This document shows positions 26,017-36,603 of a stretch of 64,000 nt of DNA, one piece after another. The stretch lies in the NCBI GenBank assembly GCA_017983615.1, contig JAGOBB010000002.1, positions 62,001-126,000 of the forward strand. The letters run 5' to 3'. This DNA comes from Azonexus sp. (GTDB lineage Bacteria > Pseudomonadota > Gammaproteobacteria > Burkholderiales > Rhodocyclaceae). Position numbers and translations under genes: made by a program. Position 1 is the stretch's first letter. Every line of letters begins with the position of its first letter. The notes beneath the pieces were generated by a model. The model saw only the letters and a program-made list of their open reading frames with translations. It was not told the DNA's origin and did no database searches.

Positions 26017-27492
26017 CTACAGCGTCTTTAGAAACTCGACCAGCGCGTCCTTCTCGTTCGCGCTAAGGCCCGTCCCGAACTCATGCCCCTGGTTGCCCCC
26101 GCCCTTGCTGGCAGTGTCGAGCCGTGTGCCGATGCGCCGGGCTTCCGGGCCGTCGGTGACGAAGCCGACCTTGGCCTGGTCGTAGACGTCGTAGCCGCGC
26201 CAGAACACTTTCGGTCGCTTGGCGGCCGGTTCGAGCAGGTCACGTAGCGTCGGTACCGAGCCGTTGTGCAGGTAGGGCGCTTTCAGCCAGATGCCGTCCA
26301 GGAAGGCAGCGACGTAGCCGTGTAGGTCTTCCTCGACCAGCCCCTTGCGCTCCAGGCCCATTTCCTTGACGACCTGGTTGGCCTTGATCGCCGCGCCCTT
26401 GTTCCACGAGTCCAGCCGGCCGCGGTCGGTGCCAACGTCGGCCAGAGGCAGCGGCGTGCCGGTCTTGTCGCTGGCGTGGCAGCCGGCGCAATGGGCCGCG
26501 AATAGAGGCTTGCCGGCGGCGGCCTTGGCGGTGTCGATCGGGAAGGGGTATTTCGGTGGCGGCAGCTCCGACAGGTAGTTCTTCAGCCATTTGACCTGGT
26601 CAACGAAATCCTCCTTGTCCTTGGGTGCGGCACCGAGCAGGCCTAGCGCCGAATCCATGATCACCGAGGTCGGGTCGTGGCTGTCGCCAGCATAGTTCAT
26701 CCGGTGGCCCTTATCCCAGACATACTTCTTCAGGTTCCATACGGATGGCATGTCGGTCGGGCCGAAGGTGTCGTCCATCGGCGCCCGAATCATGAAGTAT
26801 TTGGTCAGGTTCATTGCGTCGTCGCGGCCGCGGCCCCATTCCGGGAAATCCTTGCGGTAGAGCCAGGCGAACTGCGCCTCGCGTTCGAGCAGGCGCTGTT
26901 TGGTGATCGGGATGATGAAGAAACGGTAGAGCAGGCTGTCGATCAGATCGAGGTCGGTGACCCGGTTGATCTCGGCCATCAGGATGTCGGCGTTGAAGCG
27001 TGGATCCTTGGCACAGTCGATCAGCAGCCGGAAAAAGCCCTGGACATTGGTCGTGTGGCCCGAGCCACCGACCACATAGACCGGGTTGGAATCGGCCGAG
27101 ACGCGGTAGCTGGTGGTGTGGCAGACGGCGCAGTTGTTGGCGACGCGGGGAAAGCCGATGGTCTTCTTGGTGAAGCCGACCGGCAGTTCCTGGCCCTGTT
27201 CCCACGCGACCCCAAGCGCCGCATAGCCGCCGGGGACGACCTTGCCGTCCTGGACGAATTTCTCGGGGAAGACGCGGGGTAGCACATAGAAGATCCAGTA
27301 GGGCACGCCGGCGTCCTGCTCGGCGCCGATCGAGCCGTACTTGAAGCGCATCTCTGGCGTGGCGGTCACCCAGTTGGGCTGCGGGTATTCGCGGAAACCG
27401 CGGTCATAGCCGATCATGGCGCCGATGATGCCGACGACCAGCAGGGCGAGGCCGAGGTATTTGAAGCAGGTCTTGCAGGAACAGTGGCTCAT
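26017..27492 (-). CDS. Diheme c-type cytochrome, RoxA/MauG-like, paralogue of the next gene
   Basis: A 491-residue membrane-anchored cytochrome. One N-terminal span (residues 11-28) would leave the rest in the periplasm. Heme sites are CAVCH at 121-125 and CAGCH at 335-339. The C-terminal segment APYLHNGSVPTLRDLLEP is typical of the diheme peroxidase/RoxA/MauG superfamily, but I see no basis to name a substrate. A Cys-rich opening (CSCKTC) precedes the span. It is closely related to the gene just upstream, from which it is separated by ten bases. Confidence 0.88.
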   Translation of the reverse strand: MSHCSCKTCFKYLGLALLVVGIIGAMIGYDRGFREYPQPNWVTATPEMRFKYGSIGAEQDAGVPYWIFYVLPRVFPEKFVQDGKVVPGGYAALGVAWEQGQELPVGFTKKTIGFPRVANNCAVCHTTSYRVSADSNPVYVVGGSGHTTNVQGFFRLLIDCAKDPRFNADILMAEINRVTDLDLIDSLLYRFFIIPITKQRLLEREAQFAWLYRKDFPEWGRGRDDAMNLTKYFMIRAPMDDTFGPTDMPSVWNLKKYVWDKGHRMNYAGDSHDPTSVIMDSALGLLGAAPKDKEDFVDQVKWLKNYLSELPPPKYPFPIDTAKAAAGKPLFAAHCAGCHASDKTGTPLPLADVGTDRGRLDSWNKGAAIKANQVVKEMGLERKGLVEEDLHGYVAAFLDGIWLKAPYLHNGSVPTLRDLLEPAAKRPKVFWRGYDVYDQAKVGFVTDGPEARRIGTRLDTASKGGGNQGHEFGTGLSANEKDALVEFLKTL

Positions 27493-27502
27493 GATCGTGC
27501 CC

Positions 27503-29035
27503 TCAGAAGGTTTTCAGGAACTCGACCAGCGCCATCTTCTCGGCCGGGCTGAGTTCGGTGCCGTAGGCCTTGCCCTCGTGGCCGCCGTTGCCGTTGCCGG
27601 GCTGGCTGGTGTCGAGGCGGAAGAACTTCTTGCCGTCGGCTTCGGCGACGGAGGAGACGAAGCCCATCTTGACCGGGTCGTAGACGTCGTAGCCGCGATA
27701 GAAGGCCTTGGGCCGCTTGGCCGAGGGTTCGAGCAGGTCGCGCAGGCTGGGCACCGAGCCGTTGTGCAGGTAGGGCGCGCGCAGCCACAGGCCGTCGAGC
27801 GGCATGTTGGCGTAGCCGTGGGTCTTCTGGAAATGCGTGAAGCGCCACGGGTAGCCGGCGTAGAGCGTCGCCTGGTTGACGGCCAGCGTGTAGGTGTAGG
27901 AGTCCAGCCGGCGGCGGTCGGTGCCGATTTTGGCCAGCGGCTCGACGGTGCCGACGTACTTGCCGGTGAAGTCGCTGCCGGAAGCGCCGTGGCAGTCGGC
28001 ACAGTATTTCTGGTAGATCGGCGCGCCCTGGGCGGCAATGCTACGGTCGATGGCAAAAAAGTCCGAAAATGCAGGTGGCCGGGCATCCAGGATCCAGTCC
28101 TCGACGCGCTTGATGCGCTGGAGGTCGATGGTCGGCGGTGTCGTGCCGGTGCCGAAGGCGGCGCTCTTGTTGCGCTCCTCGACGGTGGTGTTGTTGCCAT
28201 CCCAGTGCAGTTGCATCTCCTTCGGCTCCTTGCGCTGGCGTTGCAGCCAGATTGACGGGAAGTCGGCCGGGGCGTCGAACTCCTTCGGGTCGAGGTGGCT
28301 CATCGGGAAATTGAAGATGACCTTGGCCGAGTTGAAGGTGTCGACCCGGCCCGGACCCCATTCCTGCTGCTTGAACACCCAGTCGAAGCGCCCGGCCAGC
28401 GCCAGTACCCGGTCACGCATGATGGCGATGGCGATCGGGTAGACGAGATAGCGGTCGAGCAGGTCGAGCTTGCCGCCCTGTTTCTCGATTTCCGGAAGGA
28501 TGTATTCCTTCGAGAATTTCGGATCGGCGGCGCAACGGAAGAAGAATTCCTCGAAGCCCTTCATGTTGAAGGTGGCGGCCGGCATGCCCAGTACGATGGT
28601 GGCTGGTTTGTCGGCGGCGGTACGCACGGTACTGACGTGGCAGGCGGCGCAATTGACGAACACGCGGTCGATGCCCTGGAAGCGGCGCTTCGAGGTGCCG
28701 ATCGGCACGTCTCGGTCGGTGCCGTCCGGATTTTTCTCGTAGACCATGCCCAGCGACTGGTAGCCCTTGCCCGGCAGGTACTGCGGGCAGACCTCCGGAA
28801 GCGCCCGCCAGATCCAGTACGGGAAGCCCATTTCGTGTTCGCCGCCGGTCGAACCGTATTTGAAGTGTTCGGCCGGGCTGGCGTGATCGACTGGTTCATC
28901 GCCGCCGAAGCGCTGCAGCATCACCATGCCAATAAAGGCTGGCAAGGCGATGGTGAGGATGAAAAGGATCAGGAAGCGGCGCTTCCAGGGACTGGCGTTT
29001 TGTTCGCCGGGGCTTGATTCGAGTTGTTCATTCAT
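27503..29035 (-). CDS. Diheme c-type cytochrome, RoxA/MauG-like
   Basis: A 510-residue paralogue of the downstream cytochrome. One N-terminal span (about 20-40) anchors it. Heme sites are CAACH at 129-133 and CADCH at 344-348. APYLHNGSVPSLRDLLEPSAKRPK near the end matches the neighbour almost exactly. A dispersed-repeat copy encodes AFSDFFAIDRSIA (321-333) just before the second heme, aligned without any gap to the neighbour. GGGGG upstream of ATG 29035 fits as ribosome binding site. Confidence 0.88.
   Translation of the reverse strand: MNEQLESSPGEQNASPWKRRFLILFILTIALPAFIGMVMLQRFGGDEPVDHASPAEHFKYGSTGGEHEMGFPYWIWRALPEVCPQYLPGKGYQSLGMVYEKNPDGTDRDVPIGTSKRRFQGIDRVFVNCAACHVSTVRTAADKPATIVLGMPAATFNMKGFEEFFFRCAADPKFSKEYILPEIEKQGGKLDLLDRYLVYPIAIAIMRDRVLALAGRFDWVFKQQEWGPGRVDTFNSAKVIFNFPMSHLDPKEFDAPADFPSIWLQRQRKEPKEMQLHWDGNNTTVEERNKSAAFGTGTTPPTIDLQRIKRVEDWILDARPPAFSDFFAIDRSIAAQGAPIYQKYCADCHGASGSDFTGKYVGTVEPLAKIGTDRRRLDSYTYTLAVNQATLYAGYPWRFTHFQKTHGYANMPLDGLWLRAPYLHNGSVPSLRDLLEPSAKRPKAFYRGYDVYDPVKMGFVSSVAEADGKKFFRLDTSQPGNGNGGHEGKAYGTELSPAEKMALVEFLKTF
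28036..28072 (-). repeat. Dispersed uptake-signal-like repeat, copy F
   Basis: On the plus strand: AATGCTACGGTCG at 28037-28049, then A6 and GAAAAT one turn later. It is coding sequence of a diheme cytochrome, sense-oriented. Confidence 0.88.
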
Positions 29036-29059
29036 GAGGGTCCCCCTGGTGTGTAGGTA

Positions 29060-31219
29060 TTACGGTGTCGGCAGGCAAGGGCGCAGGGCCTCGTAGCCGC
29101 CTGCCAGCATTTCGTCGAGTCTCGGCGGGCGACCGGTTTCGGCGCGCAGCCAGTCGCCAACCTGGGCGAGCAACGCGGCGCGGGCCGGGCTCCTTTTCCA
29201 GCCGGCGGAGTCGGTCGCAAAAGCAGGCAACATGCTTTCCGGCGGCATCGGTGTCTTGTCGCGCTGGTCCGCCGGCAGATCGGCCATGCCCAGACGCACG
29301 TAGAGGCGCGGCGCGCACTGGCGCAGGCGGGCCTGGACCTGAGGGCCGCTGCCGCTGAGGAAATTGGGTGGGAAGGTCTCGGCTGACTGGTGACAGGCCG
29401 CGCAATACGGAAAAAAGCCCTGGATGGACTTGTCCACCGGCATATCGGCACCGCTGCCGGGTATTGCAGCCGGTACTTCGAGGCGCGGCGGCGGCAGCGA
29501 CGCGGTGACCTGCACGGCCGCCGCCGGGCTGCCCAGTCGGGCCAGCAGAGCCGAGAACAGCCCGGTTCGAGGAATGGCGGCAGGGTCGAACAGGCTCGTG
29601 CCAGCCGGCGAGTTTGCCGGCGATTCGGCCAGCGCCGTCAGCGCTTGTGCAGCGGCGGTGAAGTCCTCGCGCACATCCAGGCTTAGTTCGCCCCCCTCCG
29701 GGTGCCCGGCAGTACGTCGAAACGCCAGGCTGGCCAGCGCATCGCCATTGGATGTGCGCGGCAGGCGGCCGTCCAGCCGCGGCGTGAAGCGCCAGTCGCC
29801 GGCTGCGACTGCGGGCCGGGTCAGCTCGATATTGCTCAGCGCCGTGCCGCCGGGCAAGGCGAGGCGATTGACGACGCCTTCAACCGGCTGGCCGTTACGG
29901 ATTGCCAGCGTGGCGTTCAAGGTCGGCCCGGACTGGCCGGCGGCCGGTGCGCAGTGCACCGACCAGCGCGAGGCGGTGGCGTCGATGCGGCAGGGCGAAA
30001 CGTGGGTTGATGTCGTGATGCCAGACTGCCTGGCCAGCGCCGTTTCCAGGCGCTGGCGGTCGGTGGCCGAGACGAACTCGGCCAGGCCGGCGATCAGGGT
30101 GTCGACTGCACCCGGTGCATCGGGCCGCCAGGTGCCGAGCGGCGGGCGCGGGGACAGCGGGTCAAAGCGCGCCGCGACGTGCGAATGGGCGATGCGCGCC
30201 GCCGGGTCGGCCGGCCAGACCTGCGTGGCGGCCAGCGGATTGCGGTTGGGCAGGTCGGGGTTGCCGACCGCCAGGCCGCCCGGCCAGCGACGGCGTGCTT
30301 CGGATATCAGGCGGTCAGTGACCGTGGCGCGGAAATCGGCGTCGGGATGCCGGGCCTGGCCGCCGGACAGCGCATGACGTAGCGCCGCAGTGAACAGCCC
30401 CGCCCGGCAACGGCGGGCCGGCAAGTCATTGCCGCCGCAGCCCTCGCGCCAGAGACGCTGGGTCAAGGCGAAGCCATTGGCCCGCTCGGTGGCGTTGTCG
30501 ATGGCGTACGGAATGTCTACGCCGCGATCCGGGGCAATGCCGTAGAAACGTCGTCCCGTGCCAGCGAGCAGCGCCGCCGTTTGCGGGTTGGCATTGGTCT
30601 CGTCCCACAGGGCGCGCGAGAAAATCGGCGAACCGTTCTGATGGCAGGCGAAGCACAGCGTCCGGTTGGCGTAGAAGACCTGCGGCCTGCCGCCGGCCCG
30701 GTAGTCCTTGACCAGCTGGAACTCGAAGCGGCCGGCCGCCTCGTTGTAGCTGATCACTTCCAGCACTGCCGATTTTTCCTGGTAGCCGATGTACAGCCGG
30801 TCCTTCAGGTAGGGTACGGTAGTCGAGGCTGGTTGTGCGTCCATGGCGACAACGACGCGCGGGTAGGCGAAATAGTCCGGCGCCGCGGCGGTGCGCTGCA
30901 GCGAGCGGCCGAGCGGGATCAGCACGCGCCGCGTTGGCGGGCGGCCTGGATTGGCCGGATCGCGCACCAGGCGGGCATCGAGCTTGGCGAGCAGCGCTTC
31001 GAACGGGAAGGGCAGGTCGATGCGGCCCTGACCGCTGGCGCTGACGGCGAATAGCTCGTCGAACAACGAATGGCCGACCGGCGGCAGGTTGTCGCCAGGT
31101 TGGCTCGGGGTGACGACCCAGTCGGCAGTCGGACGGCTTTCAGCAGCGGCGACCATACTTGCCCCCGACCCGCCGGCCAGGGCAAGCAGGCCGGCCAGGA
31201 AGGCGCTGCGCAACGTCAT
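29060..31219 (-). CDS. Large secreted diheme c-type cytochrome of unknown function
   Basis: A 719-residue protein with a signal peptide (MTLRSAFLAGLLALAGGSGA...). Heme motifs are CFACH near residue 200, followed by QNGSPIFSRALWDE, and CAACH in the last 120 residues. The region between is long and not recognised. It ends with RPPRLDEMLAGGYEALRPC. ATG 31219 is chosen because the signal peptide begins there; a GTG eight codons earlier is open. It lies in the middle of the cytochrome operon, 24 bases before the next gene. Confidence 0.8.
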   Translation of the reverse strand: MTLRSAFLAGLLALAGGSGASMVAAAESRPTADWVVTPSQPGDNLPPVGHSLFDELFAVSASGQGRIDLPFPFEALLAKLDARLVRDPANPGRPPTRRVLIPLGRSLQRTAAAPDYFAYPRVVVAMDAQPASTTVPYLKDRLYIGYQEKSAVLEVISYNEAAGRFEFQLVKDYRAGGRPQVFYANRTLCFACHQNGSPIFSRALWDETNANPQTAALLAGTGRRFYGIAPDRGVDIPYAIDNATERANGFALTQRLWREGCGGNDLPARRCRAGLFTAALRHALSGGQARHPDADFRATVTDRLISEARRRWPGGLAVGNPDLPNRNPLAATQVWPADPAARIAHSHVAARFDPLSPRPPLGTWRPDAPGAVDTLIAGLAEFVSATDRQRLETALARQSGITTSTHVSPCRIDATASRWSVHCAPAAGQSGPTLNATLAIRNGQPVEGVVNRLALPGGTALSNIELTRPAVAAGDWRFTPRLDGRLPRTSNGDALASLAFRRTAGHPEGGELSLDVREDFTAAAQALTALAESPANSPAGTSLFDPAAIPRTGLFSALLARLGSPAAAVQVTASLPPPRLEVPAAIPGSGADMPVDKSIQGFFPYCAACHQSAETFPPNFLSGSGPQVQARLRQCAPRLYVRLGMADLPADQRDKTPMPPESMLPAFATDSAGWKRSPARAALLAQVGDWLRAETGRPPRLDEMLAGGYEALRPCLPTP

Positions 31220-31246
31220 GACCGCTGTCCATGACCTGAGCACAGA

Positions 31247-32143
31247 TCACGATTTGGCAGCGGGCGCGGCGGCAACGCGCACCTGGGTGCCCGGCCAGCA
31301 GTCCTCCTGGACCTTGCCGGTCTTCACGAAATCGTCGCGGGCCTTGTCGTCGGTCGCCTTGTCGTAGAGCGTGAAATTCAGCCCGAAAGCACGGTCGAGA
31401 TAGGCGCGGCCAAGGTAGAGACCGGGCCGGATCATGCGGATCTCGTCGCGCACCTTGAGGCCGCGGCGGCCGGCCAGGAAGTCCGGGCTTTCCTGGTAGC
31501 CGGGAATTTCGTCGGTGAAGAAATAGTCGATGATGATCGACTCCCGGCGGGCGTCGAGCAGGCTCTGGCCGCAGTACAGCTTGGCCGGGAAGAGCAGCCA
31601 GGTTTCCTTGCCGCCGTACTGCATTTTCTTCGGCTCGCCCTCGACCAGGCCCATCTTCTTGAGGATGGAGAGGTCTTCGATACGGTTACGCAGCACCCGT
31701 TCGTCGCGGAAGAAGACCTTGCCGCGCCACAGCGCCTCGCCGACATCCTCGATCAGCAGGCCCTTGAGGTGCAGGCCGAGGCCGGTAAAGCCGCCGACGA
31801 TCTCGGACAGCCGGAATTTGCCGCTTTCGCCGCGCGGCAGCAGGATGCGGCCCTCGAAGGCACCATCCGGGATGGGGCCGGCCGGCAGGCGGGCGTAGAT
31901 CTGGTCGAGCTGCTCCTGGTCCAGCTTGGCCAGGTAGTCCGGCGTGATCCTGGCTAGTTCGGATGCGGGGATCGGATACTTGTACTCGACCTGGGCGAGG
32001 TTCATCCTGGTCGCGTAGTCCTTGTCGTAGGGCGCGTAGCCGATGTTGGGCGGCTCCGGCTTGCTGCAGGCGGCGAGGCCGAGGGTGGCGAGAGCGGCCA
32101 GGGTGAAAAGGCCGGTGCGCGAGGTGGTGGTGTGCAGTCGCAT
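31247..32143 (-). CDS. Lipoprotein of the cytochrome cluster, unknown function
   Basis: A 298-residue lipoprotein: the signal ends in LGLAAC, with the lipobox Cys near residue 26. No heme motif is present. The mature part has a charged N-terminal region and a segment with LYCGQSLLDARRESIIIDYFF; a second Cys is near the C-terminus. I do not recognise the fold. Its fixed place between two cytochrome genes, 18 and 27 bases from them, suggests that it is a structural or assembly partner. Confidence 0.75.
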   Translation of the reverse strand: MRLHTTTSRTGLFTLAALATLGLAACSKPEPPNIGYAPYDKDYATRMNLAQVEYKYPIPASELARITPDYLAKLDQEQLDQIYARLPAGPIPDGAFEGRILLPRGESGKFRLSEIVGGFTGLGLHLKGLLIEDVGEALWRGKVFFRDERVLRNRIEDLSILKKMGLVEGEPKKMQYGGKETWLLFPAKLYCGQSLLDARRESIIIDYFFTDEIPGYQESPDFLAGRRGLKVRDEIRMIRPGLYLGRAYLDRAFGLNFTLYDKATDDKARDDFVKTGKVQEDCWPGTQVRVAAAPAAKS

Positions 32144-32161
32144 GGTCGTGTCTCCCGTGCC

Positions 32162-34783
32162 TTAAAGAGTGGCGAGGAAGGCGGTCAGCGCCTTCTTGTC
32201 GGCTTCGGAGAGGTCTTCGCCGAAGCGGTGTCCGCCGTTTTCGATTTCCTCGGTGCAGGTCTGGTAATGCGCGCTGAGGAAGTCGCGCTTTTCGCGCAGA
32301 ATGTCGACGAAGCGGGCCGGGTTCTTCAGGACGTCGTCGGCCAACGCCTGCAGGGTGGCTAGCTGAGCCTTCTTGCCGGCGGCTTCCAGCTTGTCCGGGT
32401 GGCGCTTGGCCAGGAACAGGTCACCGACCAATTGCTTGTATTGCAGGCCGTTCAGGAAGCCGGCGCTGGCGCCCATCGGGATCTTGACCTGGCCGAAGCC
32501 GCCGAGCGGCTTCTCGGTCTTGCCATCAAGCGGCCGGAGGCCGACGTCGAGCAGCAGGTCGGCGTTGGTCAGCGTGCGCTTGGTGCCGCGCTCCTTGGGG
32601 TTCAGGAGTTCGTGCATCGAACGCTTGTAGAGCTCGAAGCGCCCGTCCACCGTCGGGTCGTAGCGCAGACAGTCGGGCTGTTCTGGCAGCAACTGGCCAT
32701 CGGTGCCGACATAGCGGGCGCGGTGGAAGTCATTGTCCTTGTTGGCCGGTTTGCCGCAGATTTCCGGGCCGACGGCGTTGTTGTGCATGAACGGCGCGGT
32801 GGCCCAGACATTGACCAGCGAGATGTTGCGCATATAGCCGCGGCCGCCGTCCTTCAGTTCGCCGCGCTCGGGAATGTCGGCGACCGGCGGCTGCTTGCGC
32901 AGCGTTTCGGAAGCGTATTCCATGTACAGGTGTCCGGCCTTGTGGTTGGAGTGCAGGGAGCGGCAGCGGAAGGTGCCGACCTCGGTGATCGGCGTCGGCT
33001 GGTCGTTGCCCAGGAAGTCGGCGCGCACCTTGCGCGGATGCGCATCGTTCGGCGCCGCGAAGTCGCGGTTCTTGAAGGCGCTGCCGGCGCTTTCCGGGAT
33101 GCTCGAATGGCAGCGCGCGCAGTTGTCGGCGAAGACCGCTTGGCCACGGCCGACGGCACCCTTGCCGAATTCCTTGTCGAGGTCGGCGATCAGCTCGGCG
33201 CGGCCGTATTTGGCGGCCGGGTTGGTCGCCTTGCGCTGGTTCGCGCGGGCAGCGTGGAGGTCGGTTTCATCAGATTCGGCCGAGGCAAAGAAATCGAGCA
33301 GGTTCTGCAGGCGGTCCTCGACGGCCCGGAAGTTCGGGCAATCACGCCGGCACTGGCCGATGTTGAACGGCGTCTGGCCGAAGCCGCGCTGTTCCGGATC
33401 GAGCTGGCGCATGTCAGTGAAGTTGTTGACCCAGCACTGTTCGGAGCAGGAGCCTATGTTGAAATAGACGCGCTGGATGGCTTCCAGGGCGCCGATCGAG
33501 TCCTCGCCACCCTTCAGGATGTGATGGACGCCGGGTAGGACGACCTTCTGGCCGCCGAGGAAAACGGTCGTTGTATCGTCGTCGCGCGTACTCTTCTGCC
33601 AGCACTTGCCGTTGCGGCCGGGTTCGCACCAGCATTTGTCCTCATCCTTCTCGGTGCCGCAGGTGGCTGCCTTGCGCCACTTGGTGACCATCTCGCCCTT
33701 GAAGACCGGGCGTTGGGCAACATTCACCAATGCGTTGATCGTGCCCGGATTGTTGATCTGGTCGTGCGAGATGGCCGAGGTGTCGGTCACGCCGGGGCGG
33801 GCGTGGGCGAACATCTGGTATTCGAGGCTGGTCTTCGGCATGCCGGAGCCGAGGAGTTCAGACATCCGGGTGTATTGGTTGCCGACCAGGCCCTTGATGT
33901 TTTCCCACTTCGGATGCGCCGGGTCGGCCGGCGGGTTGAGCGGGTCGAAGGCGATGTGGCAGGAGCCGCAGGAGGTGCCGATCAGGAAGGGCGGCTCGAC
34001 CGAGGCGTCGGCCAGCTTGCTGACCCGGGTATCGGACTCGATGCCGGTGGCGGCGGCCTTGGTTGCGGCGAAGCCGGCCCAGGTGGCATTGCCACCGTTC
34101 AGGGCTTTCCACTTGGCTGCGTCAAAGCGCGGGTTGGGGAATTTGCGGATGCCGAGCGCACCGGTCGAGGTGCCGAACTTGAGGTCGCAGGCGGAATGAC
34201 GCTGGTCGGCCTTGCCGCCCTGGCTGTGCGGGTCGTCCGGGTCGAGCGCGGCATCTTTGAGGCCGCAGGCCGGGTCGACGTAACCGGGCTTGCCGACGTA
34301 CTTGAGCAGCACGTCGTCGCCCGGGCACCAGTCGAAGCCATAGGTATCTTCGGCCGATTTGGCCGGGCAGTCGGGGTCGCCCGGCTTGCAGCAGGCCGGG
34401 TCGTTGATGATGCCCCAGGCCCAGAAGCGGTCGTCGCGCTGGTCGGCGCGCAGCACGCGGAACCAGTCGACGAGCACGCCGATGCGCTGCTGGAAGGTGT
34501 AGGTGTGGAAACGTTCGTTGCCGCCGGTGGCCTTGAACCAGATCAGGCGGCCGACGCATTCGGACTGGTTCAGCCCTTCGCGGGCGCAGGCCTCGAAGTA
34601 GGGCGCGTCCTGATCGACGACGGTGGCTTCGGGCTGAGGCTGGCCGGATGGCGCTGCAGCCAACGCCGGAGGCGCATTCTCGGCATGGGCATCGCCGACG
34701 CCGTGGTTCTGGACCTGGAAGATCCCGATGCCGGTGGCAAGGATCGTGATGGCCGATATGGTGGCCAATAGCGCGCGTTTCAT
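32162..34783 (-). CDS. Very large secreted c-type cytochrome of unknown function
   Basis: An 873-residue protein with a signal peptide or anchor (MKRALLATISAITILATGIGIF). Heme motifs are CGSCH near residue 270 and CARCH near residue 570. It holds many other cysteines in the first 180 residues and around 385-490 (CWCEPGRNGKCW, CSEQCW, CRRDCPN), which is unusual. The C-terminal half resembles the diheme peroxidase superfamily (ISLVNVWATAPFMHNNAVGP). GGGGGAG six bases before ATG 34783 sets the start. It is the first gene of the five-gene operon. Confidence 0.82.
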   Translation of the reverse strand: MKRALLATISAITILATGIGIFQVQNHGVGDAHAENAPPALAAAPSGQPQPEATVVDQDAPYFEACAREGLNQSECVGRLIWFKATGGNERFHTYTFQQRIGVLVDWFRVLRADQRDDRFWAWGIINDPACCKPGDPDCPAKSAEDTYGFDWCPGDDVLLKYVGKPGYVDPACGLKDAALDPDDPHSQGGKADQRHSACDLKFGTSTGALGIRKFPNPRFDAAKWKALNGGNATWAGFAATKAAATGIESDTRVSKLADASVEPPFLIGTSCGSCHIAFDPLNPPADPAHPKWENIKGLVGNQYTRMSELLGSGMPKTSLEYQMFAHARPGVTDTSAISHDQINNPGTINALVNVAQRPVFKGEMVTKWRKAATCGTEKDEDKCWCEPGRNGKCWQKSTRDDDTTTVFLGGQKVVLPGVHHILKGGEDSIGALEAIQRVYFNIGSCSEQCWVNNFTDMRQLDPEQRGFGQTPFNIGQCRRDCPNFRAVEDRLQNLLDFFASAESDETDLHAARANQRKATNPAAKYGRAELIADLDKEFGKGAVGRGQAVFADNCARCHSSIPESAGSAFKNRDFAAPNDAHPRKVRADFLGNDQPTPITEVGTFRCRSLHSNHKAGHLYMEYASETLRKQPPVADIPERGELKDGGRGYMRNISLVNVWATAPFMHNNAVGPEICGKPANKDNDFHRARYVGTDGQLLPEQPDCLRYDPTVDGRFELYKRSMHELLNPKERGTKRTLTNADLLLDVGLRPLDGKTEKPLGGFGQVKIPMGASAGFLNGLQYKQLVGDLFLAKRHPDKLEAAGKKAQLATLQALADDVLKNPARFVDILREKRDFLSAHYQTCTEEIENGGHRFGEDLSEADKKALTAFLATL

Positions 34784-34899
34784 ACGTTTCTCCCCCGTCA
34801 ACGCTGATGACTGCCGGACCGCTCGGGCCGGCTTGCTGGTTTTATGACATATGCAGCTTGCGAAAGTTCAAACGCTGTTTTGCCGGGCCGCCCCGGAGC

Positions 34900-34942
34900 A
34901 AATTTGGAAAATGGCCGTTTTTTTGGCCGACCGTAGCATTTG
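34900..34942 (+). repeat. Dispersed uptake-signal-like repeat, copy G
   Basis: AAATTTGGAAAATGGCC, T7, GGCC and core CGACCGTAGCATTTG. It sits in the 166-base spacer between fumC and the large cytochrome gene, opposite in strand to both. One of the most complete copies. Confidence 0.92.
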
Positions 34943-34949
34943 GCCCCGC

Positions 34950-36368
<1,419 letters not shown>

Positions 36369-36603
36369 GATGCACTCCTTGCCGGGCATGAGCAGGCATG
36401 CCCGTTTGTTGGATTCGTCCGGCCGGCGTAAGTTCGGTGGATTCGTGTTTTTGCCAGTTTTTCCATGGCATGGATACAATGGCCTGAAAAACCCTGCATT
36501 CTTGCCCGCGGGAGGCGCGCTTGATGACATTTCTCGTTGGAATTCCCTGCTGGCGTACACCGGGCCCCGAGGGCGCTGTGGGTGCGCTGCGAAAGGGACA
36601 GCG

